Shown here: positions 49,881 to 57,961 of the stretch, in pieces
How the letters are laid out: every line of letters starts with the position of its first letter
How positions within the stretch are numbered: the first letter of the stretch is position 1
Origin: CAWKGV01 sp963849305
Lineage (GTDB): Bacteria; Pseudomonadota; Alphaproteobacteria; Acetobacterales; Acetobacteraceae
Assembly: GCA_963849305.1 (NCBI GenBank)
Contig: CAWKGV010000025.1
Span: 1-64,000 of the forward strand
Length of the DNA stretch: 64,000 nucleotides
Direction: 5' to 3'
Made by a program: the position numbers and the translations under genes
Notes under the pieces: model-generated
Databases searched by the model: none
What the model saw: only the letters and a program-made list of their open reading frames with translations
Told to the model about the DNA's origin: nothing

Positions 49881-52021
49881 TCCGGCTCTTCTGTCAGCGT
49901 CCACCAGCCTTGCCCCTGATCGGTGAAGCCGTAATCGCGATACAGATGCCGGACGGGGATGTTGCGGTCGGTTGCGACGATCCGTCCGCGTAGCTCCAAA
50001 GCCGCCATCTCGGATTCGACGATCCCGGCCAGTAGCGCGCGCTCGCCCCCGAGCCCGATGACCCGGCAACTGAGCGCGATATTGACGATCTCGCCCGCGA
50101 CCACCACCGCCGCGCCGACCAGGCCATGATCCGCGAACCGATCGCGCATCCCGAGCGTGAGGATTCCCTCGTCCGGCGCCTCGACCACCCGCTGCAATTC
50201 CGCGAGCGTGAACTTGCGTCCGGTCGCGTTGAATTGCGTCGTGCGCTCGAACAGCTCATGAACCCGCCCAAGCACCGCCGCGTCGCTGGTTTCCGGACGC
50301 AGCCGCTGCACCGCGCAAACGACCTGGAGCGAGGCGATGAAAGCGTCCTCGCTGGGCATGTCCGTGCGCAGCCGCGTCCGCTCGAGCTGCGCTTTCACGA
50401 GATCGCTGCGCCTCGCTGACTCGCCCGTGAGCCGCGCGGGCTGCAGCCGTGGATCGGTCAGCAACGCCCGGCGCAGCGCGAACAAATCCTCTCCCAGCAC
50501 CGCCACATCCGGGAGGCTTTGGCGGACACGTTCCCGCTCCCGCTCCGTATCGTCAACGAAGACGAAGGCATCGAGCGCGAAGCCCAACTCTTCCGCGATC
50601 GAGCGGATGTTCTCCGCCTTGTCCCGCCAGTTGATCCGAGAGGTGACGAAGCACTCCGGGGTGAGCAAGCGATCCCGCGGATAATGTTCGGGATACCGCC
50701 AGAGCTTGCGCACGCTGGTCTCATCGTTCTTGCTGACGCAGGCCAGCAGCACGCCCCGCTGGCGGAGCGCCCGCAGGGCCTCGTGGATGCCGAAATAGAG
50801 CCCGATATAGGAGTTCGGGCCGCTGATCTCCGGCGTCCAGGCAAACGGGCTGCCGGTCTCGGCCAGCACGCCGGGCCACAGCACCCCGTCGAGGTCCACG
50901 ATCACGCATTTTTTCTGCTCCAGGCCGAGCACCACGGCGATCGCGTCCATGTGTACCCGAGCCATGGCCAACTCCCGACCATAGGGATCGCCGCCGACGT
51001 GGCGCGCCAGAGGCTGCGTATCGGGGAACTGGTGGTGGACCGCGGCCAGCTCGGGTTCCGGTCGTTGCAGCATCCAGCCCGCGGAGCCGAAATGGGTGAA
51101 CGACACCAGCCCGTCGTCGAGCAACCGGGCGGCGCCCGCCGCGCCCAAGGCCGCGGCGACATCCACCAGGTAGACGTCGGGGAACTCCTCGGTCAGTTGC
51201 TCGAGTGACAGGTTGGTGCGGCGAAAGCGGTTGCGGTGGCTGTGGATGCCACGGTCGGCGAAGCCGCGAGGCTGCAATGTGGGCTCCGGCAATCCGTCGA
51301 TCAGGATCGGCGCCGTGGTGATCGCGCGCAGCTTTTCCAGCATGGCCTGTGCCGCCCGGACGTAGACCTGAGCGGGATCGCCGTCGTGATGGCGCGCCTC
51401 GCCCAGCGCGATCGCGTGGCGCGCCTGAAGGGCGCCGATCACGATGGCGTCGTGCCGGCGTTCGCCGGCCAAATCGGTGTCATTGGCGAACGAGGTCGCG
51501 ACCCGCAGGTCCACACCGCGACGCCGCGCCTCGCGGCGCAGGAAATCGGTTTCCATCTGCACGTCGCAGTCGCCGAACAGCAGCACGTCCACTCGCCGGC
51601 GCAGGCCGGCCGCCGCCTCGATCCCATGTGGCACTTCGACCGCCCAGTAAGGGTGCGACCCCTCGGCGGCTGCCCGGCGATAGCGGTCGAGCAGCGCGGT
51701 TGGATCGCGACCATGAACCGCGGTCAGCTCCTGCTTGATCGCCGCTCGCTCCTCCTCGGCGCTCTGCTCGGTCAGAATGCCCCGCTCCAGCAGCGACAGG
51801 ATGCAGGCGCGCAGGGTCGGCTCATCATACCCGAAGGCCGCCGCCAGTCGCGGCAGCGCGGCCTCGAGCCCAAGCGGTTGGTCGAACCAGCCGATCAGCC
51901 GGCCAACCTCAGCCGTGACGGTTACGCGTACCTGCGTGATCGCGTGGATCGCCAGCGTGCTGGCATCGCCGAGGGTGACCAGATGGCTGAATGCGGATCG
52001 GCGCAAGATCATCGGCGTCAT
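49832..52021 (-). CDS. FkbH-type HAD-IIIC protein with an added N-terminal winged-helix-like domain
   Basis: 729 residues. Residues about 18-90 (STLAIHAITQVRVTVTAEVG ... RACILSLLERGILTEQS) resemble a PqqD-like or winged-helix peptide-recognition domain. Residues 145-360 resemble the SGNH-like domain of FkbH proteins (VLLFGDCDVQMETDFLRREA, HSHRNRFRRTNLSL). Residues 370-510 are the HAD phosphatase: IVDLDGVLWPGVLAE with Asp376 and Asp378, VSKNDET, FVFVDDTERERE. The C-terminus (about 570-720) is GNAT-like (FNATGRKFTLAELQR, LYRDYGFTDQGQGWW). FkbH enzymes load glycerate-derived units onto carrier proteins, but no carrier protein or synthase gene is nearby. Confidence 0.85.
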   Translation of the reverse strand: MTPMILRRSAFSHLVTLGDASTLAIHAITQVRVTVTAEVGRLIGWFDQPLGLEAALPRLAAAFGYDEPTLRACILSLLERGILTEQSAEEERAAIKQELTAVHGRDPTALLDRYRRAAAEGSHPYWAVEVPHGIEAAAGLRRRVDVLLFGDCDVQMETDFLRREARRRGVDLRVATSFANDTDLAGERRHDAIVIGALQARHAIALGEARHHDGDPAQVYVRAAQAMLEKLRAITTAPILIDGLPEPTLQPRGFADRGIHSHRNRFRRTNLSLEQLTEEFPDVYLVDVAAALGAAGAARLLDDGLVSFTHFGSAGWMLQRPEPELAAVHHQFPDTQPLARHVGGDPYGRELAMARVHMDAIAVVLGLEQKKCVIVDLDGVLWPGVLAETGSPFAWTPEISGPNSYIGLYFGIHEALRALRQRGVLLACVSKNDETSVRKLWRYPEHYPRDRLLTPECFVTSRINWRDKAENIRSIAEELGFALDAFVFVDDTERERERVRQSLPDVAVLGEDLFALRRALLTDPRLQPARLTGESARRSDLVKAQLERTRLRTDMPSEDAFIASLQVVCAVQRLRPETSDAAVLGRVHELFERTTQFNATGRKFTLAELQRVVEAPDEGILTLGMRDRFADHGLVGAAVVVAGEIVNIALSCRVIGLGGERALLAGIVESEMAALELRGRIVATDRNIPVRHLYRDYGFTDQGQGWWTLTEEPDQRQRRPPPITTTPPP

Positions 52022-52154
52022 CTCCGTGGCCCCGCCCGTCTTCGGCGGCGCTCCACGTTATGTCCCGCAAATCCACTGCCGCGGCGTTAACCCGTGGTGT
52101 TCATGAGTAAGCGGTCCGTTGACTAGGGACCATGCTATCACTAGGATATCAAAT

Positions 52155-52406
52155 ATGGCGAGCATCTTGGTACGCGATCTCGATGAAGACCTGATCCGTC
52201 TGCTGAAGGAGCGGGCGCGCAGGAACCGGCGCTCCGCCGAGGCGGAGCACCGCGCCATCCTGCAACAAGCCTTGCGTCCGTCGGGAGCACCCTATTGGGA
52301 GACCGCGGCGCGCCTGCGCGACGAAACGCGCGGGCGCGGAGGCGAGGATGGTGCCGCGACGATACGGCGTTTTCGCGATGAGCACGGTGGATACCCGAAG
52401 CCGTGA
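52155..52406 (+). CDS. FitA-type ribbon-helix-helix antitoxin
   Basis: 83 residues from ATG 52155. The N-terminal MASILVRDLDEDLIRLLKER and ARRNRRSAEAEHRAILQQAL form an RHH DNA-binding fold like FitA/StbC antitoxins. The C-terminal half (WETAARLRDETRGRGGEDGA) should wrap the toxin. Its stop overlaps the toxin start as GTGA, giving the usual coupled expression, and it presumably represses its own promoter in the 110-base gap upstream. Confidence 0.88.
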   Translation: MASILVRDLDEDLIRLLKERARRNRRSAEAEHRAILQQALRPSGAPYWETAARLRDETRGRGGEDGAATIRRFRDEHGGYPKP

Positions 52407-52828
52407 AGGCGGCTGTTATCGACGCGAGCGTCGCGGTGAAATGGGTGTTCGACGAGCCCGATGCGGGCGCGGCGCAGCTTCTCTTGCGCCAGTGCGACGA
52501 GCTGCACGCGCCCGCCCACTGGCTCGCCGAGGCCGCTACCGCCCTTTGGGCGAAGGCCGCCCTGCACCGCGTGCTGAGCCAGGCAGAGTCCCTGGTCCGC
52601 ATCGAATTCCTGGCCGGTCTGCCTGTCCGGGCCGCGCCGCTGCACGAGATCGTTGTGGAAGCCGGCACGTTGGCGCACAGGCTCGCCCTGACCGTTTACG
52701 ACACGCTCTACATCGCCCTTGCCGCGCGCCTGGATCTCGCCCTCGTCACGGCTGACCGGAAGCTGCTCGACAGTGCGGCGCGCGATCCAGGGCTGCGCCA
52801 GGTTGTCCGCTGGATCGGCGATCTCTAG
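52403..52828 (+). CDS. vapC: VapC-type PIN-domain toxin
   Basis: A 141-residue ribonuclease starting with GTG at 52403. Acidic PIN residues are visible: Asp in VIDASVAVKWVFDEP, Glu in HWLAEAATALWAK, Asp in LTVYDTLYIALAA and Asp in ALVTADRKLLDSA. The family cleaves tRNA or rRNA when free of its antitoxin. It is paired with the RHH antitoxin upstream. The stop codon overlaps the stop of the convergent aminotransferase gene by four bases, so the module fits tightly between conventional genes. Confidence 0.9.
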   Translation: MKAAVIDASVAVKWVFDEPDAGAAQLLLRQCDELHAPAHWLAEAATALWAKAALHRVLSQAESLVRIEFLAGLPVRAAPLHEIVVEAGTLAHRLALTVYDTLYIALAARLDLALVTADRKLLDSAARDPGLRQVVRWIGDL

Positions 52829-54129
52829 GCCGGCACGCGCGGGGCGCTCGCTTCCTGCTCCACGGCCGCGCGCCAGGCGGCCAGCGTGTCGCGCACGTCC
52901 TGCTCGGTGTGCGCGAGCGAGACGTAGCACTTGCTCTCGCTCTTCAGCACGCCGCGCTCGCGCAGCCGGGCGATGAAGCGGCGCGCCATCTCCGCATCGG
53001 CGCGCAACGTCGCGCGGTAGTCGCGCAGCTCCCCGGTGGCGAACACCACGTCGAACATCACGGGAGCGCCGATCACCTGCCCCGGCAGCCCAGCATCGCG
53101 CAACAGCGCCGCGATCCCGTCCATCAGCGCGCGGCCGGTGGCGAAGACCTGCTCGTAGGCGCCGGGGCGACGCAGGATCGCGAGCGTGGCGAGGCCCGCC
53201 GCCGCCGCCACGGGGTTTCCGGACAGCGTGCCGACTTGCATCATGAACCCGTCGTCGCCCACCAGCGCGCGGTCGAAATGCGCCATGATCTCGGCGCGCC
53301 CGGCGACGGCGGCGAGCGGGAAGCCGCCGCCGATGATCTTGCCGAGCGAGCAGATATCGGGGACCACGCCGTAGAACTCCTGCGCCCCGCCCCAGGCGAA
53401 ACGGAACCCTGTCACCACCTCGTCGAAGATCAGCGGGATGCCGTGCGCGGCTGTAGCCTTGCGCAGTGCTTCGAGGAAGCCGGGCCGGGGTGCGAGCAGG
53501 CGTTGGAACGGCTCGACGATCACGCCGGCCAGTTCGTCCTTGTGCTCCTCGATCAGCCCGGCGGCGGTTTCGGCGTCGTTGAACGGGGCCACCAGCACGT
53601 CGTCGCGCACGCCGCGGGGGATGCCGGCGGAATCGGGCACCGGCTGGGGGAAGTTGCCGGGCCGCTTGGGCGCGAGCGACATCAGGCTGTAGTCGCTCAT
53701 GCCGTGATAACCGCCCTCGAACTTCAGGATCTTGTCGCGCCGGCGAAAGGCGCGGGCGAGGCGCATGGCGTAGAGATCGGCCTCGGTGCCGGAGCTGACG
53801 AAGCGGACCTGCTCGGCGCACGGCACCGCATCGACGATCTCGGCGGCGAGCCGGATGCCGTGCTCGTTGTTGGCGAAGAAGGTGGTGCCGCGCGGTATCT
53901 GCGCCGCGACCGCCTCGGTGACTTCGGGATGGGCATGGCCGACGAACATCGGTCCCGAGCCGAGCAGGAAATCGACATACTCGTTGCCGCTCACGTCCCA
54001 GACGCGCCCGCCGCGCCCCGCGGCGATCACGATGTCGCTCGCGACGTTGCCGAAGGTTCCGGCGGGGAGAACGCGGCGGGCGGTCTCGACCAGCGCGGCC
54101 TCACGGTCGCTTCGGGTGTGTGCGTTCAT
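52825..54129 (-). CDS. Class-III PLP-dependent aminotransferase / glutamate-1-semialdehyde mutase-like
   Basis: 434 residues. The start at 54129 has AGGAGG upstream. Fold-type I landmarks: RRVLPAGTFGNVASDIVIAA, GSGPMFVGHAHPEVTEAVAA, FVSSGTEADLYAMRLARAF, KFEGGYHGMSDYSL, PLIFDEVVTGFRFAWGGAQE and the PLP-binding Lys in SLGKIIGGGFPLAAVAGR. It is similar in architecture to HemL, but the substitutions in the N-terminal part and the isolated context argue for a different substrate, such as an amino acid or omega-amino compound. A true hemL would be expected elsewhere. Confidence 0.9.
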   Translation of the reverse strand: MNAHTRSDREAALVETARRVLPAGTFGNVASDIVIAAGRGGRVWDVSGNEYVDFLLGSGPMFVGHAHPEVTEAVAAQIPRGTTFFANNEHGIRLAAEIVDAVPCAEQVRFVSSGTEADLYAMRLARAFRRRDKILKFEGGYHGMSDYSLMSLAPKRPGNFPQPVPDSAGIPRGVRDDVLVAPFNDAETAAGLIEEHKDELAGVIVEPFQRLLAPRPGFLEALRKATAAHGIPLIFDEVVTGFRFAWGGAQEFYGVVPDICSLGKIIGGGFPLAAVAGRAEIMAHFDRALVGDDGFMMQVGTLSGNPVAAAAGLATLAILRRPGAYEQVFATGRALMDGIAALLRDAGLPGQVIGAPVMFDVVFATGELRDYRATLRADAEMARRFIARLRERGVLKSESKCYVSLAHTEQDVRDTLAAWRAAVEQEASAPRVPA

Positions 54130-54216
54130 GGTGCCTCCTGCGGGGCGGGCGACCGCATCATGGGCGATGGGCAGCAGCAGCGCCAGCGCGCGAGTCGCGT
54201 GGCCCTGCCGGCGCTT

Positions 54217-54440
54217 TCACGGCACGACCGAGAAGCCGACTTGCCGGAGCATCGCGCCGGCAGGTCTTCCCTGCCCGGCTGATAGCGCAGGTTGATCGCG
54301 CGGAACGCATCGTCCCAGATCCAGCGTACCAGGCCAGGCAAGCGTGGCACCGCGCGTCCGTCCGGCAGGCGGATCGTCCCCGGCGCCTCGCCGCGCAAAA
54401 CACGCAGATGCCCGGCCGGGTCATCGCGGAAGACTCGCTT
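54217..54440 (-). pseudogene. Unidentified gene remnant downstream of the kelch gene
   Basis: Immediately after the kelch gene stop, in the same frame, the minus strand reads KRVFRDDPAGHLRVLRGEAP, then LPGLVRWIWDDAFRAINLRY and QPGREDLPA. A one-base shift then gives MLRQVGFSVVP and a stop at 54217-54219. The composition looks protein-like, but there is no convincing start codon, and I do not recognise the family. It may be the end of a lost gene or a separate small protein with a sequencing error. Confidence 0.3.
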
Positions 54441-55997
54441 CTACAACCGGCCCAGGACGAATCCGACGGCAAGAGCTAGCAGTGCCGTCTGCACCGGCTT
54501 CTTCCGCACCAGCTCGACGATTTCACCCTCCTCGAGATCATCGTCTGCCTCGTGGCGCACGATACGCACGCGGACCGGTTCCGATGGGATGCCATTGGCG
54601 ACCACAACGAGGCGATAGACGCCGTGCAGCGTAGTGGCGGGAACTTCGAAGAAGGTATGGTGCATATGATGGCGGGTGGCGACCGCCATGGTCGAGTGGT
54701 CGAAGGTCCGGCAATAGATCACCGGTCCACCACCAACCCCGTGCAACCGAATCAGCGGATAGTTAGTCGCCATCTGCGCGTCGTCGCCATAGGCGTTAGC
54801 CTGCGAGAGCCCGTTAAGCTGGCGCCCGCGCAACCGGTAGACTTGCCCGCGACGCAGCCGGCGCCGCACATGCGAAATGCGCGGTCGCCAACTGTGTTGC
54901 GGTGCCCCGTCTGGCGTGTAGATCCATACGTCGTTGCCGTCGGTGCGGGAAAGCAGGACCTGCCCTGTGGGGAGCAGAAGCATGCGAAAATTATAAGTAC
55001 TGTCCGTTGCCAGCGGGGGCACCCCGGCAACGGCATCGAACCCCGATCCGTTGAACTCGTATACGGCGCATGGCGGCCCCGCCCAGCCACTCGGTTGCGG
55101 TGGGCCGACCAGGCACAGGACGCGGCCGTTGGGTAGTAGACACGCCGGCGCATCAAACGCTTGTTGCAAGTTGCCGCCGCTGCTCGGGAAATCTGGTCCG
55201 GCGGTCCAGCTTCCCGGCTGATTGGGCAATGGCGGGGGTGTGTAAAGCGCGGTGTGTCCGCTGGCGCCCGTCCCTAAGACGCGGCCGTCGGGGAGCAGGA
55301 TCGCGGGTCCAATCTCGAAGGAGGCGATGGTTTGATTGAACAGATCCGAGCCGGCGGGAACGGCGCTGGCACTCACCCACGTGTTCGCCCAGGGCAAGTA
55401 CTTCTCAGCCTGCGGGTGGTTGGTGACCTCGGGCACCAGAACAGTGTGGTCCGGCAGCAGCGTGTAGCCCTCTTCGGAATTGATGTCTGATTTGCTTGCC
55501 GCCGCGGTCCAGCCACTCGTGATTGGATCGTAGATCGCGGTCTGCGTGGTATTGATATTCCCGAGCAGAAGCCGCCCGTCAGGGAGCACGCACGAGGGGG
55601 CGTCACCGATATTACTCCAGCCTGTAGGCGGGTTCACGATCCGCCACGCGTCCAGCACGGGATCGTAGATCTGCGTTGCAACAACATCTGAATTGCCAAT
55701 ACCGGTGTTGTATTCGCCGCCGGCGACAAACATCGTACCGTCGCGTAGGATGGCGGATGCAAAATAGAGAGGTGCGTAAGTAGGCCCGCCGTTAGCTACG
55801 GGAATGAGCGAGTTGCTTGGCATTGGCGCGACTGGGGACCAGGTGCCCTGCATGTAGTCACCCGCAGCGTTTGGCCTGAGGCGATGCCAGTTGGGCGATG
55901 AAGTCTCGTGCGCCATGACGCTGCCGTCGGAGAGCAGCAGCATGGTCTCGACATTGGCGGGCGGGTTCGTCTTTAGCGGCTGCCAGGTTCCAGGCAT
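54441..55997 (-). CDS. Kelch-repeat/galactose-oxidase-like protein with C-terminal membrane anchor
   Basis: 518 residues. Residues 1-370 are a beta-propeller with repeated blade motifs: METMLLLSDG-type openings (here VETMLLLSDGSVMAHE), ILRDGTMFVAGGEYNTG, VLPDGRLLLGNINTTQTAIY, LLPDGRVLGTGASGHTALYT and LLPNGRVLCLVGPPQ. An early-set/IPT-like domain follows (ISHVRRRLRRGQVYRLRGRQ, LNGLSQANAYGDD). The C-terminus has an acidic stretch and one hydrophobic span (TALLALAVGFVLGRL). The Tyr-Cys cofactor of galactose oxidase cannot be confirmed. There is no signal peptide at the start, so topology is uncertain. Base composition is lower in GC than its neighbours. Confidence 0.8.
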   Translation of the reverse strand: MPGTWQPLKTNPPANVETMLLLSDGSVMAHETSSPNWHRLRPNAAGDYMQGTWSPVAPMPSNSLIPVANGGPTYAPLYFASAILRDGTMFVAGGEYNTGIGNSDVVATQIYDPVLDAWRIVNPPTGWSNIGDAPSCVLPDGRLLLGNINTTQTAIYDPITSGWTAAASKSDINSEEGYTLLPDHTVLVPEVTNHPQAEKYLPWANTWVSASAVPAGSDLFNQTIASFEIGPAILLPDGRVLGTGASGHTALYTPPPLPNQPGSWTAGPDFPSSGGNLQQAFDAPACLLPNGRVLCLVGPPQPSGWAGPPCAVYEFNGSGFDAVAGVPPLATDSTYNFRMLLLPTGQVLLSRTDGNDVWIYTPDGAPQHSWRPRISHVRRRLRRGQVYRLRGRQLNGLSQANAYGDDAQMATNYPLIRLHGVGGGPVIYCRTFDHSTMAVATRHHMHHTFFEVPATTLHGVYRLVVVANGIPSEPVRVRIVRHEADDDLEEGEIVELVRKKPVQTALLALAVGFVLGRL

Positions 55998-56293
55998 GTT
56001 GCACGATCCCTAAAGGTTAGGAAGTTGAAGGAGTCCTCTCGATCACTCGTTTCCCCTGACACTTACGATTTCTCACGTATTGGCGTGTATGAGCTACCTC
56101 ACAGGAATCGAGTAAAGTCGCCGTGTCTTGTTTTGGCGTCGGGGCTGAAAAGCCTGAACAGGCCCCTGGGGTTCGCCCGGTCAGCGGCTATTCGCCGCAG
56201 CCCGAGGGCAGGTCAGGCCCCGATCCCTGCGGCTGCAACAGCCGGATCGCCAGGGAGCCTGCACATCCCGGCCGAAGGGATGACGACAGGAGG
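55998..56293. other. Intergenic region without a recognisable gene
   Basis: 296 bases between the kelch gene start and the acyl-CoA ligase stop, both on the minus strand. The first 100 bases are AT-richer than average and should contain the kelch promoter. The remainder is GC-rich, and I see no conserved coding frame in it. Confidence 0.4.
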
Positions 56294-57856
56294 TTAGAAG
56301 GAAGAGTTGTTGGTATTATACATGCGAGTTTTCGCCAAGTACTCGTCGCGTAGCGCCTGCTTGTAGAGCTTGCCCGTGGCCAGGCGCGGCAGGGCCTCGG
56401 TGAAGTCGATCGACTTGGGCAGTTTGAAGCGCGCGAGATGCCGGGTGGCGTGGGCGAGCAACTCGGCAGCCAGTGCCTCGGAGGGCGCGATCCCGTCCGC
56501 GGGCTCGACCACCGCCTTCACCCGCTCGCCCATCTCAGGGTCGGGGAGGCCGAATACCGCGACATCGCGCACCATGGGATGCGTGATCAGCACGTCCTCG
56601 ATCTCCCGCGGATGGATGTTCACGCCCCCGGAGATGATCATGAACGCCTTGCGGTCGGTGAGATAAAGATAGCCCTCGGCGTCCACATAGCCCACGTCAC
56701 CGAGCGTGCTCCAGGTCGGATGCGCCGGATGCTGCGCGGCGCGGGTGCGCTCCGGGTCCTTGTGGTAGGCGAACGGCATCTCGTCGCGCTCGAAATAGAC
56801 CAGGCCGGGCTCTCCGGCCGGCAATTCCGTTCCGGTCTCATCGCATATATGCAGGATGCCGGTGCGCGCGCTGCCGACGGAGCCCGGATGCGCGAGCCAC
56901 TCGGCGCAGGAGAGGCGGGTTATGCCGTTCCCCTCGGTGCCGCCGTAGTACTCGTGGATGATCGGTCCCCACCAGTCGATCATCGCCCGCTTCACCTCGA
57001 CCGGGCAGGGCGCCGCCGCGTGGATCGCGCAGCGGTGGCTGGAAAGGTCGTGGCGCCGGCGCTCTGGTTCGGGCAGCTTGAGCAGCCGCACGAACATGGT
57101 CGGCACCCATTGGCTATGGGTGACGCGATGGCGCTCGATCAGCGCCAGGGCCTCGGCGGCATCGAAGCGCGGCATCATGACCACCGTGCCGCCGACGCGC
57201 TGCATGAGCAGCGAGAAGGCGAGCGGGGCGGCGTGGTACATCGGCGCCGGCGAGAGATAGACGGTGTCGGGTCCGAACCCGTACTCCCCGATAACATCGG
57301 TGAGAAACAACTCATCGCCCGGCCCGACCTCGCGCAGCGCGCGCCTAACCCCCTTGGGCCGGCCGGTCGTGCCCGAACTGTACAGCATTAGCTCGCCGGC
57401 CCATTCTTCGGCTAGACGCTCCGGCGGGAAATCCCTCACCGCGTCCTCGTATGAGCACCAGCCGGGGATCGCGCCATCGGTCATCAGGAACTGCCGGCAG
57501 CGCGGCAGCAACGCCGGGAGGCGGCCGGCGACCTCGGCGAGCGCGGCCGAGGAGATCAGTGCTTGCGCATCGCAATCATCGACGATGTACGCCGCCTCCT
57601 CGACGGTGAGATAGCGGTTGACCGCGGTGAGGTAGAGGCCGGAGCGCAACGCCGCCCATGCCACCTCCAGGAAGCGCGGGTTGTTCTCCATGAACAGCGC
57701 GATGGTATCGCCCCGACGCAATCCCCGCGCATGGAGCAGTCGGGCCAGGCGGTTGGAGCGTTCATTCAACTCGCGATAGCTCAGCGCGGCGCCGGTCGCG
57801 GTTTCGATCAGTGCCGGGTGGTCTGGCCGCTCGCGCGCGTGGTCGGCGATATACAT
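56294..57856 (-). CDS. Acyl-CoA synthetase (AMP-forming)
   Basis: A 520-residue ANL-superfamily ligase that activates a carboxylic acid to its CoA thioester through an acyl adenylate. Motifs in order: ALSYRELNERSNRLARLLHA, P-loop LYSSGTTGRPKGVRRAL, APMYHAAPLAFSLLM, YYGGTEGNGITR, hinge TLGDVGYVDAEGYLYLTDR, GGVNIHPREIEDVL and the catalytic Lys in LPRLATGKLYKQALRDEYL. It is divergent from the acyl-CoA dehydrogenase genes with a 105-base gap, so it probably supplies their substrate. GGGGAGGAG is upstream of the ATG. The acid is unknown. Confidence 0.94.
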   Translation of the reverse strand: MYIADHARERPDHPALIETATGAALSYRELNERSNRLARLLHARGLRRGDTIALFMENNPRFLEVAWAALRSGLYLTAVNRYLTVEEAAYIVDDCDAQALISSAALAEVAGRLPALLPRCRQFLMTDGAIPGWCSYEDAVRDFPPERLAEEWAGELMLYSSGTTGRPKGVRRALREVGPGDELFLTDVIGEYGFGPDTVYLSPAPMYHAAPLAFSLLMQRVGGTVVMMPRFDAAEALALIERHRVTHSQWVPTMFVRLLKLPEPERRRHDLSSHRCAIHAAAPCPVEVKRAMIDWWGPIIHEYYGGTEGNGITRLSCAEWLAHPGSVGSARTGILHICDETGTELPAGEPGLVYFERDEMPFAYHKDPERTRAAQHPAHPTWSTLGDVGYVDAEGYLYLTDRKAFMIISGGVNIHPREIEDVLITHPMVRDVAVFGLPDPEMGERVKAVVEPADGIAPSEALAAELLAHATRHLARFKLPKSIDFTEALPRLATGKLYKQALRDEYLAKTRMYNTNNSSF

Positions 57857-57961
57857 GGTCGGTGCTTCGTCTCCTCCCCGGCCCTTCCCTGGCCCGAGGC
57901 TACAAGTCAGTATGGGGTTTGGCCAGAACGGCGATCAAGCAAGCGGCGGGGTGGGAACGGC

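Noticed and set aside
52825..54129. Calling the class-III aminotransferase hemL
   Set aside because: The fold and several motifs fit HemL, but the isolated context and N-terminal differences make the specific name unsafe.
56025..56297. Short plus-strand frame in the gap after the kelch gene
   Set aside because: No ribosome site, no conserved motif, and it overlaps the end of the ligase gene; treated as intergenic.
57563..57961. N-terminal extension of the first acyl-CoA dehydrogenase
   Set aside because: The open frame continues upstream through the antisense of the acyl-CoA ligase start, but family members begin at the ATG at 57962.
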